Shown here one piece after another: positions 12,644 to 24,500 of a stretch of DNA of 64,000 nucleotides (position 1 is the stretch's first letter; the number at the start of each line of letters is the position of its first letter). Below the pieces are notes generated by a model. The model was not told the DNA's origin and ran no database searches. It saw only the letters and a list, made by a program, of their open reading frames with translations. The stretch covers positions 25,913,660-25,977,659 of the forward strand of contig CM031879.1 of the NCBI GenBank assembly GCA_018697195.1, given 5' to 3'. Made by a program: the position numbers and the translations under genes. This DNA comes from Certhia americana. Lineage: Eukaryota; Chordata; Aves; Passeriformes; Certhiidae.

Positions 12644-12897
12644 GCCATCTCTGTGGAATCGCCAGACAGACTCCTCTCTCTCTGGTTCCTGCATCGGCCT
12701 GGGGATTCCAGCTTTGAGCTGAATATCACTATCAAGATGAATATCACTATCAAGCTGAAATCACTTGCTGGAATCCCCTCACAGCCAAGGAAGCAACAGT
12801 ACCCCTAGAAGGTGTTCTTCTTGGAGATGCATCTCTCTGGGAAGCATACAGCCCCTGGGTACAATTCTCACCCAGTTTTCCGGCTGCATCAATGGAC

Positions 12898-13603
12898 AGT
12901 GTAACCCTGACTAGTTCTGAGACTAGAACACACGTGAACTCTTTCTTGCATGTACCTCAAGCTAGCTGACGTTAGAGCTGCAGTGCATCCAAACAACCTG
13001 CCTTTTCTGTTGATTTGCTCTTCTCACGTCCCCTTTCTTCTCCCTTACTCCCTTGCTGCTTCACATCTGAATCAGAGACACATTTTCTCAGGGCAGAAAC
13101 CTTGTACTTTTCATCTGTTTCATAAAGCACTTAGACAATAGTAATAAAAACATATATAACAATAAAATTTCATGGGTCAATAAATGTAGATTATGTAGGA
13201 ATCAGAACATATTCTCTTTTTTTACCTGCCTCTTGTAAGGTATATTGCTGTGAGTTTGGGCTTAGATTTTTGTTTGGGCTCAACTTATTATCTTCATCAT
13301 AGTAAAACAAAAGAAGAAGAAGAAGAAGGAATTTTCAACACTAGCTGGCTTTTTCTATTTGGCAAACAATCAAATTAATTCCACTATTGCTACAAAAGAA
13401 GAAAAAAAAAAGAAAAGACTAAAACGAGTAGAACAGCATCCTAAAACAATCACAATCTACACAGACAAAAATGAGAAAAGAAAGCCCCCAAAATCATATT
13501 TGCCCCTTGTTTTCCTTTGCTCAATTCTCCAAAGATACAACAGCAACATATCCTTTAATTTAATATATATGAAGATATTGCAGCTGATTGTTTAAACTTG
13601 ATT
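12898..13603. other. Unique sequence with short AGA and A-rich runs
   Basis: No gene was recognised. A short AGA microsatellite lies at about 13311-13329, and A-rich sequence near 13400-13420 makes a lysine-rich chance frame (13359-13595). Confidence 0.5.
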
Positions 13604-13665
13604 TCACAGAATCACAGATTATTCTGAGCTGGAAGGGAACCAGAAGGATCATTTTGTTTGTCCAT
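13604..13665 (-). mobile_element. CR1 LINE 3' end fragment
   Basis: The plus strand reads TCACAGAATCACAGATTATT followed by CTGGAAGGGA, which is the reverse complement of the CR1 3' terminus: a short conserved block ending in the tandem ATTCTGTG-type octamers. The element is therefore in minus orientation with its 3' end at about 13604. It is severely 5' truncated, as most CR1 copies are, and similarity is lost beyond about 13665. Confidence 0.75.
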
Positions 13666-13913
13666 TTGACATCAGTATTAACATTTTACTCTCTTTGAAT
13701 AAGGTAGTATTTATCCCTGGTGACTCATCTTTAAATCCAGTTCTGTGAAAACAGGTGAAGTCATCACAGTATATGAGACCCATTTCCTCCTAGAGATTCT
13801 AGGTTCCATAGACTTAATTTAATTTGCAATGTCTTCTGATTTCCCATAGCCTCATTTCTGTCCTTCTTTCCTAGCATTAAATCACCTTTTCTTTCTTTAT
13901 ATCCTTGCAAAAA
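13666..13913. other. Unique non-coding sequence
   Basis: About 250 bp between the CR1 scrap and the tandem duplication. It may include further degraded CR1 sequence, but I cannot recognise it. Confidence 0.4.
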
Positions 13914-14145
13914 GCATGTTTTCCTTCCTAAACTTCCAGCTAAATCTAAATAATCCTGTCTACACTTCAAATTACCTCACTGTGCATTGCTTTAAATTTT
14001 TCCTCTGTCAGAGCCTCTCAGCTTTCACAGCATGGTTCCTTCCTAAACTTCCAGCTAAATATAAGCTAATCATGTTACACTTCAAATTAATCATGTGCAT
14101 TGCTGTTTAAATTTTTCTCTGTCAGAGGCCTCTTCAGCTTTCACA
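13914..14145. repeat. 116-bp tandem duplication (two diverged copies)
   Basis: Copy 1 is 13914-14029 and copy 2 is 14030-14145, directly abutting. Both contain in order CTTCCTAAACTTCCAGCTAA, ACACTTCAAATTA, GTGCATTGCT, TCTGTCAGAG and CAGCTTTCACA. Small substitutions and indels separate them, so the duplication is not recent. It lies just upstream of the GGGA tract. Confidence 0.9.
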
Positions 14146-14213
14146 TTTCTATTCTCCCGTTCAGAAATGGTTAGCTATTCTTGGTTTTTCCTTTTCCTCT
14201 GAGTATATCTTTT

Positions 14214-14498
14214 GAGGGAGGAGGGAGGGAGGGAGGGAGGGAGGAGGCGGGAGGGAGGAGGGAGGGAGGGCGGGAGGGCGGGAGGGAGGGAGGGAGTTGA
14301 GGGGGAGGGAGGGGGAGGGAGGGAGGGAGGGAGGGGGGAGGGAGGGAGGGAGGGAGGGTGGGAGGAGGGAGGGAGGGAGGGAGGGAGGAGGGAGGGAGGG
14401 AAGGAGGGAGGGAGGGAGGGAGGGAGGGAGGGGGGAGGGAGGGAGGAGGGAGGGAGCGGAGGGGAGGGAGGGAGGGAGGGAGGGAGGGAGGCAGGAAG
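14214..14498. repeat. GGGA/GGAGGGA purine tract
   Basis: About 285 bp almost entirely of GGGA and GGA units on the plus strand, with single interruptions (GGCG, TTGA, GGTG, GCGG). It is all-purine and rich in runs of three or more G, so it could form G-quadruplex or triplex structures. The open frames here, Gly-Arg-Glu rich on plus and Pro-Ser-Leu rich on minus, are artefacts of the repeat and should not be called as genes. Confidence 0.95.
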
Positions 14499-17400
14499 AT
14501 TATCATATATTTGTTTGCCAAAGAGAATTTCAGGCTAGGAAGTATTAAACAAAACACTGGGGTTTAATCAAAGAAAAAAGATAAATATTGGAATGCCAAC
14601 ACAGCTACATGCCAGAATAAAAAGAGGTATTTAAAAAAGGGAAGGTAAAAACATAATAAAACACTAAAATTAAATAAGGGCAGTTTGGCAATAAGTAACC
14701 ATTCTAAGATTTGAACAATTTCACAGAGGCAGAAGGAAGGTATGAGACAAACACATTGATGCCAGGCCTGTTTAAAACTTTGTTCCTTATTACTTTTTGT
14801 TATTATATTATTTGACTATCTAGCTTCTTTCCTATGTAAATATTTCTAGTCGGTTTGCCATTTTTTTTCTTTTATTTTAGCAGGCCCCTGTATTTTTTAA
14901 TTTCTCTAGTGGAATTCAAAGACAGATTGTATCAAACAGTATTCCTAGTCACAGTCAGGAAACACCTTTAAAATAATAGGAAAACAAAAATTCCCTCATT
15001 TCATGCAATTCTGTTTAGCATCTTCAGGACACATTGAAGACAATATACTCATTCTTCTGAGTGCTGATGTTTCCTTATAACTGTAATTCATGTGAAGCAT
15101 CTGTCCTGCCATCTGTGATTACAAAGTTGTTCAGCCTCCTTGTCAGTTTTTCATATACAGATTGATTTTTGAAGATATATTTCGATGAATCAAAATACAA
15201 TCATTTCAAGGAATTATTTCTTGAAGTGTTGCCAGCCCATGTAAAAAAAACATCCTGAAGGAAAATTTCATTCATTAATTAACTAACTTGCATGCAAAGA
15301 AAAAATATGAGCATATTGAATTCATCTCCAGTACCTCATTGCACAAATTAACAATAATAGTAGGGGCAATAAAATAACAGCTTAAAATTTTATTCTGTAT
15401 CCTCAAGCTATTTCTACTCCAGAAAAAAATAAAACAAGTAAAGTAGTAGTTTGAGAAACCAAGACGAAGACTGAAGGGACAGTTAAATGGAAGAAATGCT
15501 CACCAAAACCCATATTGTCCAAAGGGAAACCTTGACACAATTTAATAGCAAAGTACAGTTCAGAACATTTGAAGCAGGAGCACATAATTTTACTATGGGA
15601 AATTGATGACAGGTTAAACGAAAGCACTTAAAATATATAATTAATAGCAAACACGAATTTCTCTAATAATAAAGCACTTTGAGAATAATGTACAATCATT
15701 TAAAGAAAAATATAAATTATCCTTAATCACCCATTTTTTGTCTGTATGCATTTTTAACATTAGCGTGTCTTTAAACTAGTTTTAGAGTGGAGGCTCATTT
15801 TAACAGAAATATCAGCAGGTTCTAGCCCAACACTAAAATGCAGGAAAAAAGAAATCTAAGGGATATAAACACACTCTGAAAAACTATTTCCACAAACACA
15901 TGCTGAAAATACTTTCCCAGTGATTTTAGAGCCATTTGTTGTGTTCTTTAATTGTAAGATTAACCCAGCTTTCAAAAGGGAATATTTTAACTTGTAGTTT
16001 TCTAAGAAGAAAGAGAAAAAGAGTAACCTAATGTACTATAAGTGGGTGTAATTCTGCTGATATACACCATATTTTAATTTGGCAAATCCAAGCTTTTGTC
16101 TACTCTGTTGCTTCCCTGTAGCAGTCAAGGTTTTATACACAAGCAACACAGAATGTTTAATTTAGCAAAATTGCCATTTCAGAACTGTATAGTCAAATGT
16201 TTAACTAGAAGTGTTTGGGAAACAGATGGACTATTTAATTGTTGATTTTTTAAAAACTCCTTAAAACAAATAAACAGCCTATTTGAATGCAGTTTTGCTT
16301 GAAATATTCTCAAGGGTATAACTGTTAATGTATGAATAAATGTGTTTACAACTCCACTTTTACTGCTTAGGCAATCTTGCAAGCAATTGAAGAAAAGTGT
16401 AAATATCGCTGCATTTAACATGGTCCTTTTATGTCACAAGTAGTGAAAGAATAGGAATTTTAATATCTTATATATTTTTGACTGGTAAATATGCTCCTTG
16501 TGAAACACTTGGGGATTTAAAGGACTGCAAAGCCTCCCATGTTGCCTGCTGTACTAAGAAAAAAAAGGAAAAGAAGGAAAAGATCCTAACAGCAGCATAA
16601 AAGCTGTTTCCCTTGCAGGTACCAAGGGTTAGCTGCTGTAATGTAGCTCTGAACATCAACCATGAGACTGAAATGGAACAATGCATCTAATTCAATCCAA
16701 TGTAGATAAAATTTCTTAGATGTTTTCATCTTTGTCATGGGTATAAACTAGGCTAGAGGTAGACCTGGAGTAGGCTATGATGGGCAGTATTAGATCTCTG
16801 TAGCATTTTCATAAAACTTTTATTCCAGGGAGTGCAATACACACTTGTAAGAATCTTTGAATATATTTTACACTGACCTCAACCCACCCCTGCAAGGAAT
16901 TCGGGCAAAGTAGAGCAAAATGAAGCTTAGACTGAATGGGTAAGGAGACCACTTTGGGTGTGTAAGAAGTACCAGATTCCTCAACCAAGGAGATCAGATT
17001 TGTATAACTAACTTTTTCTACAAGACAATTCAGAATGACTCATAATATTTTGGCAGGAGTAGAGCAGTGTGTTCTCTGGAGGATGCAGGCCAGCAATCAT
17101 GAATATTTTCAGTGTGAGATTGGGCAAGATGTGTCACCGAGTTGTAGGTGAGTTACCTCCTATTCCCAGTTCAGCTGCCTCTTTCATAGGCAGCTGCTCA
17201 TTTCTTAGCTCAGAGGAAGAGTCTTTGGTCTGCTGGGCTACTTTCACTATGTTACTTTTCTTTTTCTGTTTTCCAAACACTTGTCAGAATATTTAATTTT
17301 CATTTGAGATATATTTAAAAGTCTTTTGTAAAGAAAATGGACTCATTTTACCACAGCAGCCATTCTCAGAGATGTTCAGCTGAAATAAATTTTATAATCT

Positions 17401-18164
17401 TTCTGTGCTCATTCATGAAGTTTCTGCAATCAACTTTTAGATTATTATTCAGTCAATGACTAGTTTTATTTGTTGCTAAATCAAAAAACACAAACTATTC
17501 TAAATGGACTGATATAACTACAGAAACAGAGCAGAATATTTAAAAAAAAAATAAAATTGCAGCCAGTCTTTGAATCAGTCTTTGACATTATTCCTTTTAT
17601 GAGTATTCAAAATAAGTTCAGCAGCTTTAAGATCACAAAGATCCACAAACAGCCTTATCTTGCTTATGGCTGTATTTATATTCTCTGGGTTGTGCAGAAG
17701 TGAACTAAAGCTGACCACCTTTTTTTCCCCATGTGTTTTTATGACAGCATTTCAGCAGAGCTCTCCCTCCCTTGAAAACCATGAATCAGGTGTGTCCTAA
17801 AGTGAATGTCTTATTAAGGTCAGCTTTTCACCCAACACAACACCTTTCCTGCACAAGCAGAGCTCCTTCTGCTGCTGGGAAACCAGGCAGGGGCATATGG
17901 ACCATAGCCAAGCTGTGAGTGTGGAGACAAAGGTAAAGGAGAAAGTCAGCTGAGCATTCCTTGGTATGTATGCTACCCTTGGCCCCAAACTCTACTCTCC
18001 TGGCTGGGAGAGTATGTACTTCATGAAAATCATAGCTTTGACAAGGTGAGCCCTGTCCTTTTCCTTGTCATCTCACACTTTTCCAGAGAATGAAAGTTCC
18101 GGGGAATGAGACTGGAACACTACTAGATCCCAGGGAGATCAGCACGCTCCTCGCTTTCTCATCT
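14499..18164. other. Long unique AT-rich stretch
   Basis: No repeat family, RNA or coding exon was recognised in these 3.7 kb. Chance frames of 60-80 codons occur on both strands without domain content. A short imperfect repeat of CAGTCTTTGA lies near 17560-17585. Confidence 0.5.
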
Positions 18165-18285
18165 CCTCACAAAGCTGTAGGGAGGACTGATGTCTCTTTT
18201 CAACCTCTTTTATTCCAAAATGGACAACCCCAATGTCCTCAATTACTCCTCACAGGATATGTCTTCTTCCTTCTGCCTGCATCAT
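18165..18285 (-). mobile_element. Degraded CR1 LINE fragment
   Basis: The plus-strand phrases GTCTCTTTTCAACCTC, GGACAACCCCAATGTCCTCA and TACTCCTCACAGGA line up in order with the reverse complement of the CR1 segment at the end of ORF2 and start of the 3' UTR. In sense orientation that segment reads '...CTGAGGGAGCTGGGGTTGTT...' and then the conserved 'GGAGACCTCAT' block. It is in minus orientation, heavily mutated, and lacks the 3' terminal octamers. The 89-codon plus-strand frame over it is antisense. Confidence 0.55.
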
Positions 18286-21259
18286 ATTTTTATTCTGAGT
18301 GTTCTGATATAAAAAGATGGAAAATCAAGCTGATCTCCCAAAGCCCTTACCCTGGCTAACCAGGTGACATCCTCCAATGGCCATAATTTCTTTTCCTTGA
18401 AGATGATAGCTATAGGATCATATTCACCTAATTTAATATCTACAAAGCAAATAGCTACCTTTACCTTGGGGTGCTCCTATAATTAACATAACAAAACAAG
18501 ACTAACTCCAATACAACTTGTACAATCTGTGCTGTACATCAATATTGAGAGAATAAACATGTCTTATAGTGTTTATTTCTCATCACTGAGAGTTTAAAGT
18601 CTACTCAACTAATGTGACCTATCTGTCAAAGCCTCTTCAATTCAAAAGCAAATTTACCTCTTTATTATGTCTGTGTTTCTGCTCTGCCTACATCAGCTGC
18701 TTTTAATTCTTGGTGTACTGCAAGAACATTTGTGTTACCAACATGTTGCCACCATTACCCTTGAGGCTGCATTGAAAAGATGCTCCATTGACTCCACCTA
18801 AGAACCATCACCAACTAGACTGCACATACTTACCAGAGTTCAGATTAAAATGAGCAGGAAAGGCCAGGTAACCACATCTTCATTTTTGTTTTTTCTGTCA
18901 ACCCATTCCTGTTTCTATACCATTGGAAGTGACAATGATTGATTGCTTTTAGATGAGCCTCATCCAATAAGTACTTATAATACTCAGCCTGTTATATATT
19001 GGGTGTGCTTTTTAACCTCTTCTTTTATTAATATTTATTTAGATAAGAGTCTGTTGTCAGACCTGTTTGGCTTTTGGTTTCCCTTTATTTCCTGTTGTTG
19101 TGCTTGGCAGACTGTTGTCAAGTGTCTTAATTTTCTTTAATTATAATTGTTGAGATCTGAAAAAAAAAAAAAAAAAAAAAAAGGAGGTTAGAAATCTACC
19201 CACAGATGAATAGCACTGGGGAAACATTAACCCCCTTACTCATTTTCCTCACCTTTCATGGAAGCTCAAGTTAACACCAGGACAGCTTTGTTCGCCTCCA
19301 TTCAACATCAGCTCCAAGAGGTGGCTCAAAGACAGCATCAGCAGCTCTGCTACTGGCTGCAGTTAGGGCCAAGTCAACCCCTCAGAGGATGCTGCCTGCT
19401 TCTCTTCCCTTGGGGCTTCATCAGCTCTTCCTGCTTCCACTGCTTGTACAATTCTCATAGAAGTTATGCCCCACAGAGCAATCACTGACAGAGGCTTTCA
19501 CACAGAATCTGGGGCTCTCTGGGATGCAAAAGGAAAGCTCACATCATTTTTCTAGGTCTCAATCTGCAGGATAAGGTACAGTTTGCTATAACCTATCAAT
19601 GTATCCTACCTCCAAAGCCATACCTCCTTACATCTTAACCTTCAAGCCATGATTTCTTCTCAGAAACCTGCCTTCCCTTGCAGTCCATGGGAAGGAGCTG
19701 TGGATGAGCTAAGTGCCAGTGGGTAGGAGCCCCATGAGTTGACAAAGTCCTGGTGCCAGATCCAAAAACCTCTTCAGTTCTAAAATGAAGAGTTTATCTA
19801 GATGGACAGGGGGCTGGTAAGCATGAGGAAGAGAAGGAGGGAGAAGCATTGTGGCTGTATCTGGCTGCAAGCTTAACAACCTGTTGTACACTGCCCTCAA
19901 GAGAGGAGTTATCCAGCCAGATGCAGCCTCTTTTACCCAGCATCTCATTAGCAACATGAGAACAATTTAATGCTACATTTTCATAGTCCACACCTTTGCT
20001 CATGCACACACTTATTCAGCTGAAAAATCAGATTTCCTGCTATGAAAAGAAGAAAATGCAATTTATGTAACAAGCCAAAAGCTGTTAGATGTGTAACATT
20101 TCAGTCAAGGAAGCAAAAGCAATTGCAAATTAAACAGTGTAGCCACAGCATAACCAAGATTAGTGAAGACTGCATATGAGCAGGAAGGCAATTTAGCATC
20201 TTAGGTATAACCTCCCACAATTTAAAAGCAATACATGTAAACAATTAATAATTAAAACAAATATTCTTCAAAAACCCTTCTGTGCCAAAAAAAAGAATAT
20301 TAAATATATCAAATAAATAATTAAAACACATAACTTTCTAGCTAACTTGAATTTACATTCTTTCCCACACCCTACAGTAACCAAGCAGAGCTCTGAAAAC
20401 ACACAGGTTTTGAGAGGACCTCAGCCTTTACAAGCTCCCTCTCAGTCATGCCACCTCTTGGAAAAGACTTTTTCCTTCAACAAGGCAGCAGTGGGGCAGC
20501 AATGAAGAATTACGCAAGCTGAGTTGATACATGGCAGACTGTGATATGACATAGGTAACACAAGTATCAGTGAAGTGAACTACTGATGTAAATGCATTTT
20601 GAAATTTTCATGACAGTAGCAAGAAAATATCTCTATTACAAGGACACCTGAAGTTTTATACAGCAGTGAGGTAAAGGACAGTACATTTCTGTGGGGGACA
20701 TATGAGTAGAGTTATGTGTAAACCTGTAGGTATGAATGCAGATCTTCCTTTTTCTTTTCGTTCCCCATTCCCCTACCCTACAAAATCTGATATTTAAGTA
20801 GAAAAACCTTAAAGACTCTAAAAGTACTCCAGCAGTTTTGCATAGATTTTGCTGAGAACACAAGCTTTAATATTCTAGCCCATGGCAAGCTTAAATAGGC
20901 ATGGTGGCAAAAAAGGAGGAATACTCTCTAAAACCAATTTTAAATTGAATGGGTGCCTTAATTTAGTTGATTAGATTGGCAGAAAAGACTTTCCATTAGA
21001 AATCACTGACTTCCTATTTTGAAAATCTGTAAAATTAAGGTATTACCTAGGAAGCTGGTGTGAAACATTCATGCACAAAACAGCAGCCACCCACCACAAG
21101 TTCATGAGTTTGTGTAATAGCCCAAAACACAAGTGCATTACCCACGCTGTAAACAGAAGCAGAAAGCCTGATTTGCTCTTGGAAATGGCTGTAAATTCCC
21201 AGAAGCATTCTGAGTAAGGAAAGAGCTGTTAAGAACTGAACAAAGAGGAGTCTCTCATG
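18286..21259. other. Unique non-coding sequence with one poly-A tract
   Basis: It contains a run of 23 A at 19160-19182. Frames such as 19709-19957 (82 codons, minus) have no recognisable domain. No gene or RNA was seen. Confidence 0.5.
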
Positions 21260-21562
21260 TGTTGCTCTTGCTTTTGCATGTTTCGTTTAGCCTTCTGATG
21301 TTTTGAACTTCTGGAGCCAGATTTCACACACACATTTTTGTAAACGATTACTTACATTCCTTTCTAAAAGGAAGTGAGAGTTGATGGACCTATGGTTTAA
21401 CCAGTGTGGTCTCAAAGGAGGTCAGTTTTTTGACTAATCAAGGGGACAGTGTGTGTAACCTATATAAATCAGAGTTTTATAATAAACTTCTCTCTTTTGC
21501 TTCTGCCTTACTCAAAGAAAGGTGTTGTGTGTGTGTCTGTTCGTTCGTGTCGAATTGTAACA
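21260..21562 (+). mobile_element. Probable ERVK-type solo LTR
   Basis: A 303-bp segment in plus orientation that starts TGTTGC and ends GTAACA, near-inverted ends as in LTRs. The TATA box TATATAAA lies at 21461-21468 and AATAAA at 21481-21486, followed by the GTGT-rich and GTTCGTTCGTGTCGAATTG end typical of bird ERVK LTRs. The flanks are CTCATG (21254-21259) and TCCATG (21563-21568), matching in four of six positions, so the duplication is only suggestive and the left boundary is less certain than the right. The 102-codon frame starting at 21406 crosses the right boundary and is probably chance. Confidence 0.55.
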
Positions 21563-24500
21563 TCCATGTTGCATCATTTCTTAGGATCCTGAAGAATGAC
21601 AGTGAAACATCACGTACAGGGAGATGTTCAGATGTAAAATTGATTCCAGCCATCATTGTCCAAAGATGTGACTGTCAGTTTATAAGATGTCTCTGCCATA
21701 TTGCCTTTTTGTAGGAAGACCTCTTGCTTCTTATCTTACTTTTTTATTTTGCTTTACTTTATTTGCTGTGTTTATGATTCTATCATTTGGACTCAATTTT
21801 CTGTTTCTTTCCTTGAAGGCAAAGGGAGGAGGTTTGCTTTTTTGTTCTTCTGCCTTTTCACTATGATCCTGAGCTGCTGCATTTGCCTCTTCCTTTTATT
21901 TAGTGCTATTAGTTTCAGTTTCTGCTTTGTTTTTTCTATTGCGTAATTCAGTTTCTAAAGCAGCAAATCTATCTATATTTTTCTGAAAGGAGTTTCTCTT
22001 TGACTTGTTCTCTGAAGAAATGTCGCTGAACAGTCTGCAATGACTAGTAGATATTCTTCCCACTATTTAGATGCCACTTTTCAGGACATCTTTTTCTCAG
22101 GCAACAATCACCCAATCTGTGTCCTGGCTCCTTTTTTTTTTTTTCCAGCTTTATCTCAAAAAGAATCATGAGTCTTCTAAATATAAGAAAAAAATATTTC
22201 TTTTTTATTTTATTTTGTTCAATTTGTTCAGATAAGTATCTTCTTTGTGTAAATGGTTAAAAATCTTCTTAAGATTTTAATTCTCAGTGGGTGCTTAGAA
22301 AAAAAAGGTAAAACATACCCCACCTAACAAACAGCTCTCCAGTAAACTTTAAGAAACTTCTCCCTAAATAGAATACTGGCAAAAGAGAAGGAAAGAAATT
22401 TTACCCACTTTTTAGGAAACAATCAAATGCCACTGTTTCATTACATAAAGATTTGATTTTTCAGACTTATTTATACCTGGGTAAACAATACTTGCCTTGC
22501 CAAGGCAAAATTCCTACAAATATACTGACAGTTTGTTATGATGGTTTGGTCTGGATTCTTCTAATAGATATAATTTTCAATTGAATTTCAATAAATAAAA
22601 CAACCTTAACCTATTGCAAATATTAATGTAATACTATCTTAGATATTCCTCAGAGAGAAGCAGTGAAGTAAAACATTTAAAATACCCAGCTGCACAAATT
22701 ATTATGCTCCATAATGAGATTGCTGAAAGAACAGAATAAGATATCAAACATGAAAGGAGGCCAAGGAATTAAAATTACCCAAAGCCTAGATACATTATAA
22801 AAATAATCATTGTCTGGTTATGCAGATGACAATAGATAGCTTTCAGAAAATAAAAAAGAAAAAGAAAAAAGCTGAGATATAGATTTCCTCTTTCAGTGTA
22901 CACATTAAATGCAATAGGAAGAAACTACTCTGGCAGAAAGTGAGTCTGTATTTGTCCACAGGAATTTATTCTTCCTTCCTTTGATACATACAGCACTGAC
23001 CTCCAAAGCCAAGGGCTAAGGGACCTCCAGAATTTAGCCTCTCTTTCAACAAATGTGCTTCCTGGATTAAAAAGAAAAAATTTGCAGGAAAGTCTCAGCA
23101 TGCCCCAGGAAACGGGGAAAAATTACTTTTCAGACCAAATGACAAGCCAAAAATGTCAAGAGTCCCTCACAAGTGCTAACAGGATAGGAACATGAAGTGT
23201 GAAGGAACAATACACAAAGTGGCATAGAGGAGGACACATTTGATCCCCAAATGACTGGAAGACTAACATTCAAGCAGACTGTTATGCTGACATTTTGTGA
23301 GACTTTGATGAGGTGACAGTTTGCCTGACTGAAATGCCAAAGTTAAGCAATGTAAGTGTTCTGCTGTGCAACTGAACAATTTGTGCCCACCTAGATTAGT
23401 CTTCAACATGTGAACTAGAAGTTGCCACATGGTATGGGGTGGAGACAAGACATGATTCTCACTTTACCAAGCACTATTTATCTTTAATCTATGCAGTATT
23501 GCATTTTTCATTGAATTTTCATCATATGTGAGGCTGATATAAAATTATTGTTCCATGAATGCACATGTGGCTGCAAAATTTAAAAATGGCATTTTATTGT
23601 AAGTTCAAATAATGTCCACTGTTCAAGAAATACCTAAAAGTGGCTGATCTGCCTGGGAAATTTAGATCACATGCAAAAAATATCTACCCAGTAAGCTTTA
23701 TTCTCTTGGAATAAGTGAGACACCCTTATTTACATTGAAACAATTTTTACTGAGCAGTCAGTTGGGCAGCTCGTGAATTTGATTGAAATGCACAATAAGT
23801 AAATGCAAAATATGCTGCAAAATAAAAAAATAAATTTAAAATAAAATTAAATATTAAAAAAGACAAAAATTACCACAACGATCCTGGAGGAAGGAAGTTA
23901 TTACTATCAAAACATTTCAAACACCACTCGTTGCCTGCAAATGCTGGTTTGAGGCTTCTCAGAAAGTATTGTGTTTTTAAGAGAAATAAAAAGAAATGTG
24001 TGTAATGGGTTTGTGTCAAAGAAATATTGATTTTAATTGCATTTCAAAGTGTTTAATTATTCCAGATGAGTGTTTGTCCCAAGCACAGAGATACAAAGTT
24101 CAAATTAACATTGTTTTACAAATCAATCTATAGACCAAACTTTTAATTACTTACAGGATGTACTTTGGTGGATTTTAGTTTAGGGGTTTTTGGTTTGGTT
24201 TCCTTCTTTGGTTTCTTTTTTTAATTGTAATTAATTTCTTAGGCATAATCCTTTTTACGCACTTAGAAACTGGAAACTTGCATCCTGAACTCACAGAGTT
24301 GTTCCACGTTTTCTTCTAAACAGCATTTTGACCATATTTGCAATTACATCTTTTCTTACGGCTCAATTTTCGCTTTATACTATGAGCAATTACTTCTGCC
24401 CATCACTAATATAATGAGATTTCAAGGCACCAAAGATGGGATTTTCAAAGCTTTTAGTGATGGATAAACTTTATCCCCAAAAAAAGGTAGTAAGTTTTTT

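Larger units (their letters stand above)
12382..12891 (+). mobile_element. Solo LTR, ERVK type, with perfect 6-bp duplication
   Basis: A 510-bp LTR in plus orientation that starts TGTGGAGG and ends GCTGCATCA. It is flanked by identical ATGGAC at 12376-12381 and 12892-12897; a 6-bp duplication is the size typical of ERVK (beta-like) and alpharetroviral integration. It has a TATA box TATAAAA at 12566-12572 and a polyadenylation signal variant ATTAAA at 12638-12643, giving a readable U3-R-U5 order. The U5 part holds an 18-bp tandem repeat (12720-12737, 12738-12755). No primer-binding site or internal genes follow, so it is a solo LTR. Frames overlapping it are not genes. Confidence 0.85.

Noticed and set aside
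14171..14567. Overlapping Gly/Arg/Glu-rich and Pro/Ser/Leu-rich frames up to 128 codons
   Set aside because: They are direct translations of the GGGA tract in several phases, not genes.
21406..21946. Two plus-strand frames with hydrophobic, cysteine-rich translations
   Set aside because: The first crosses the end of a probable LTR and the second comes from T-rich low-complexity sequence, which always looks like membrane segments.
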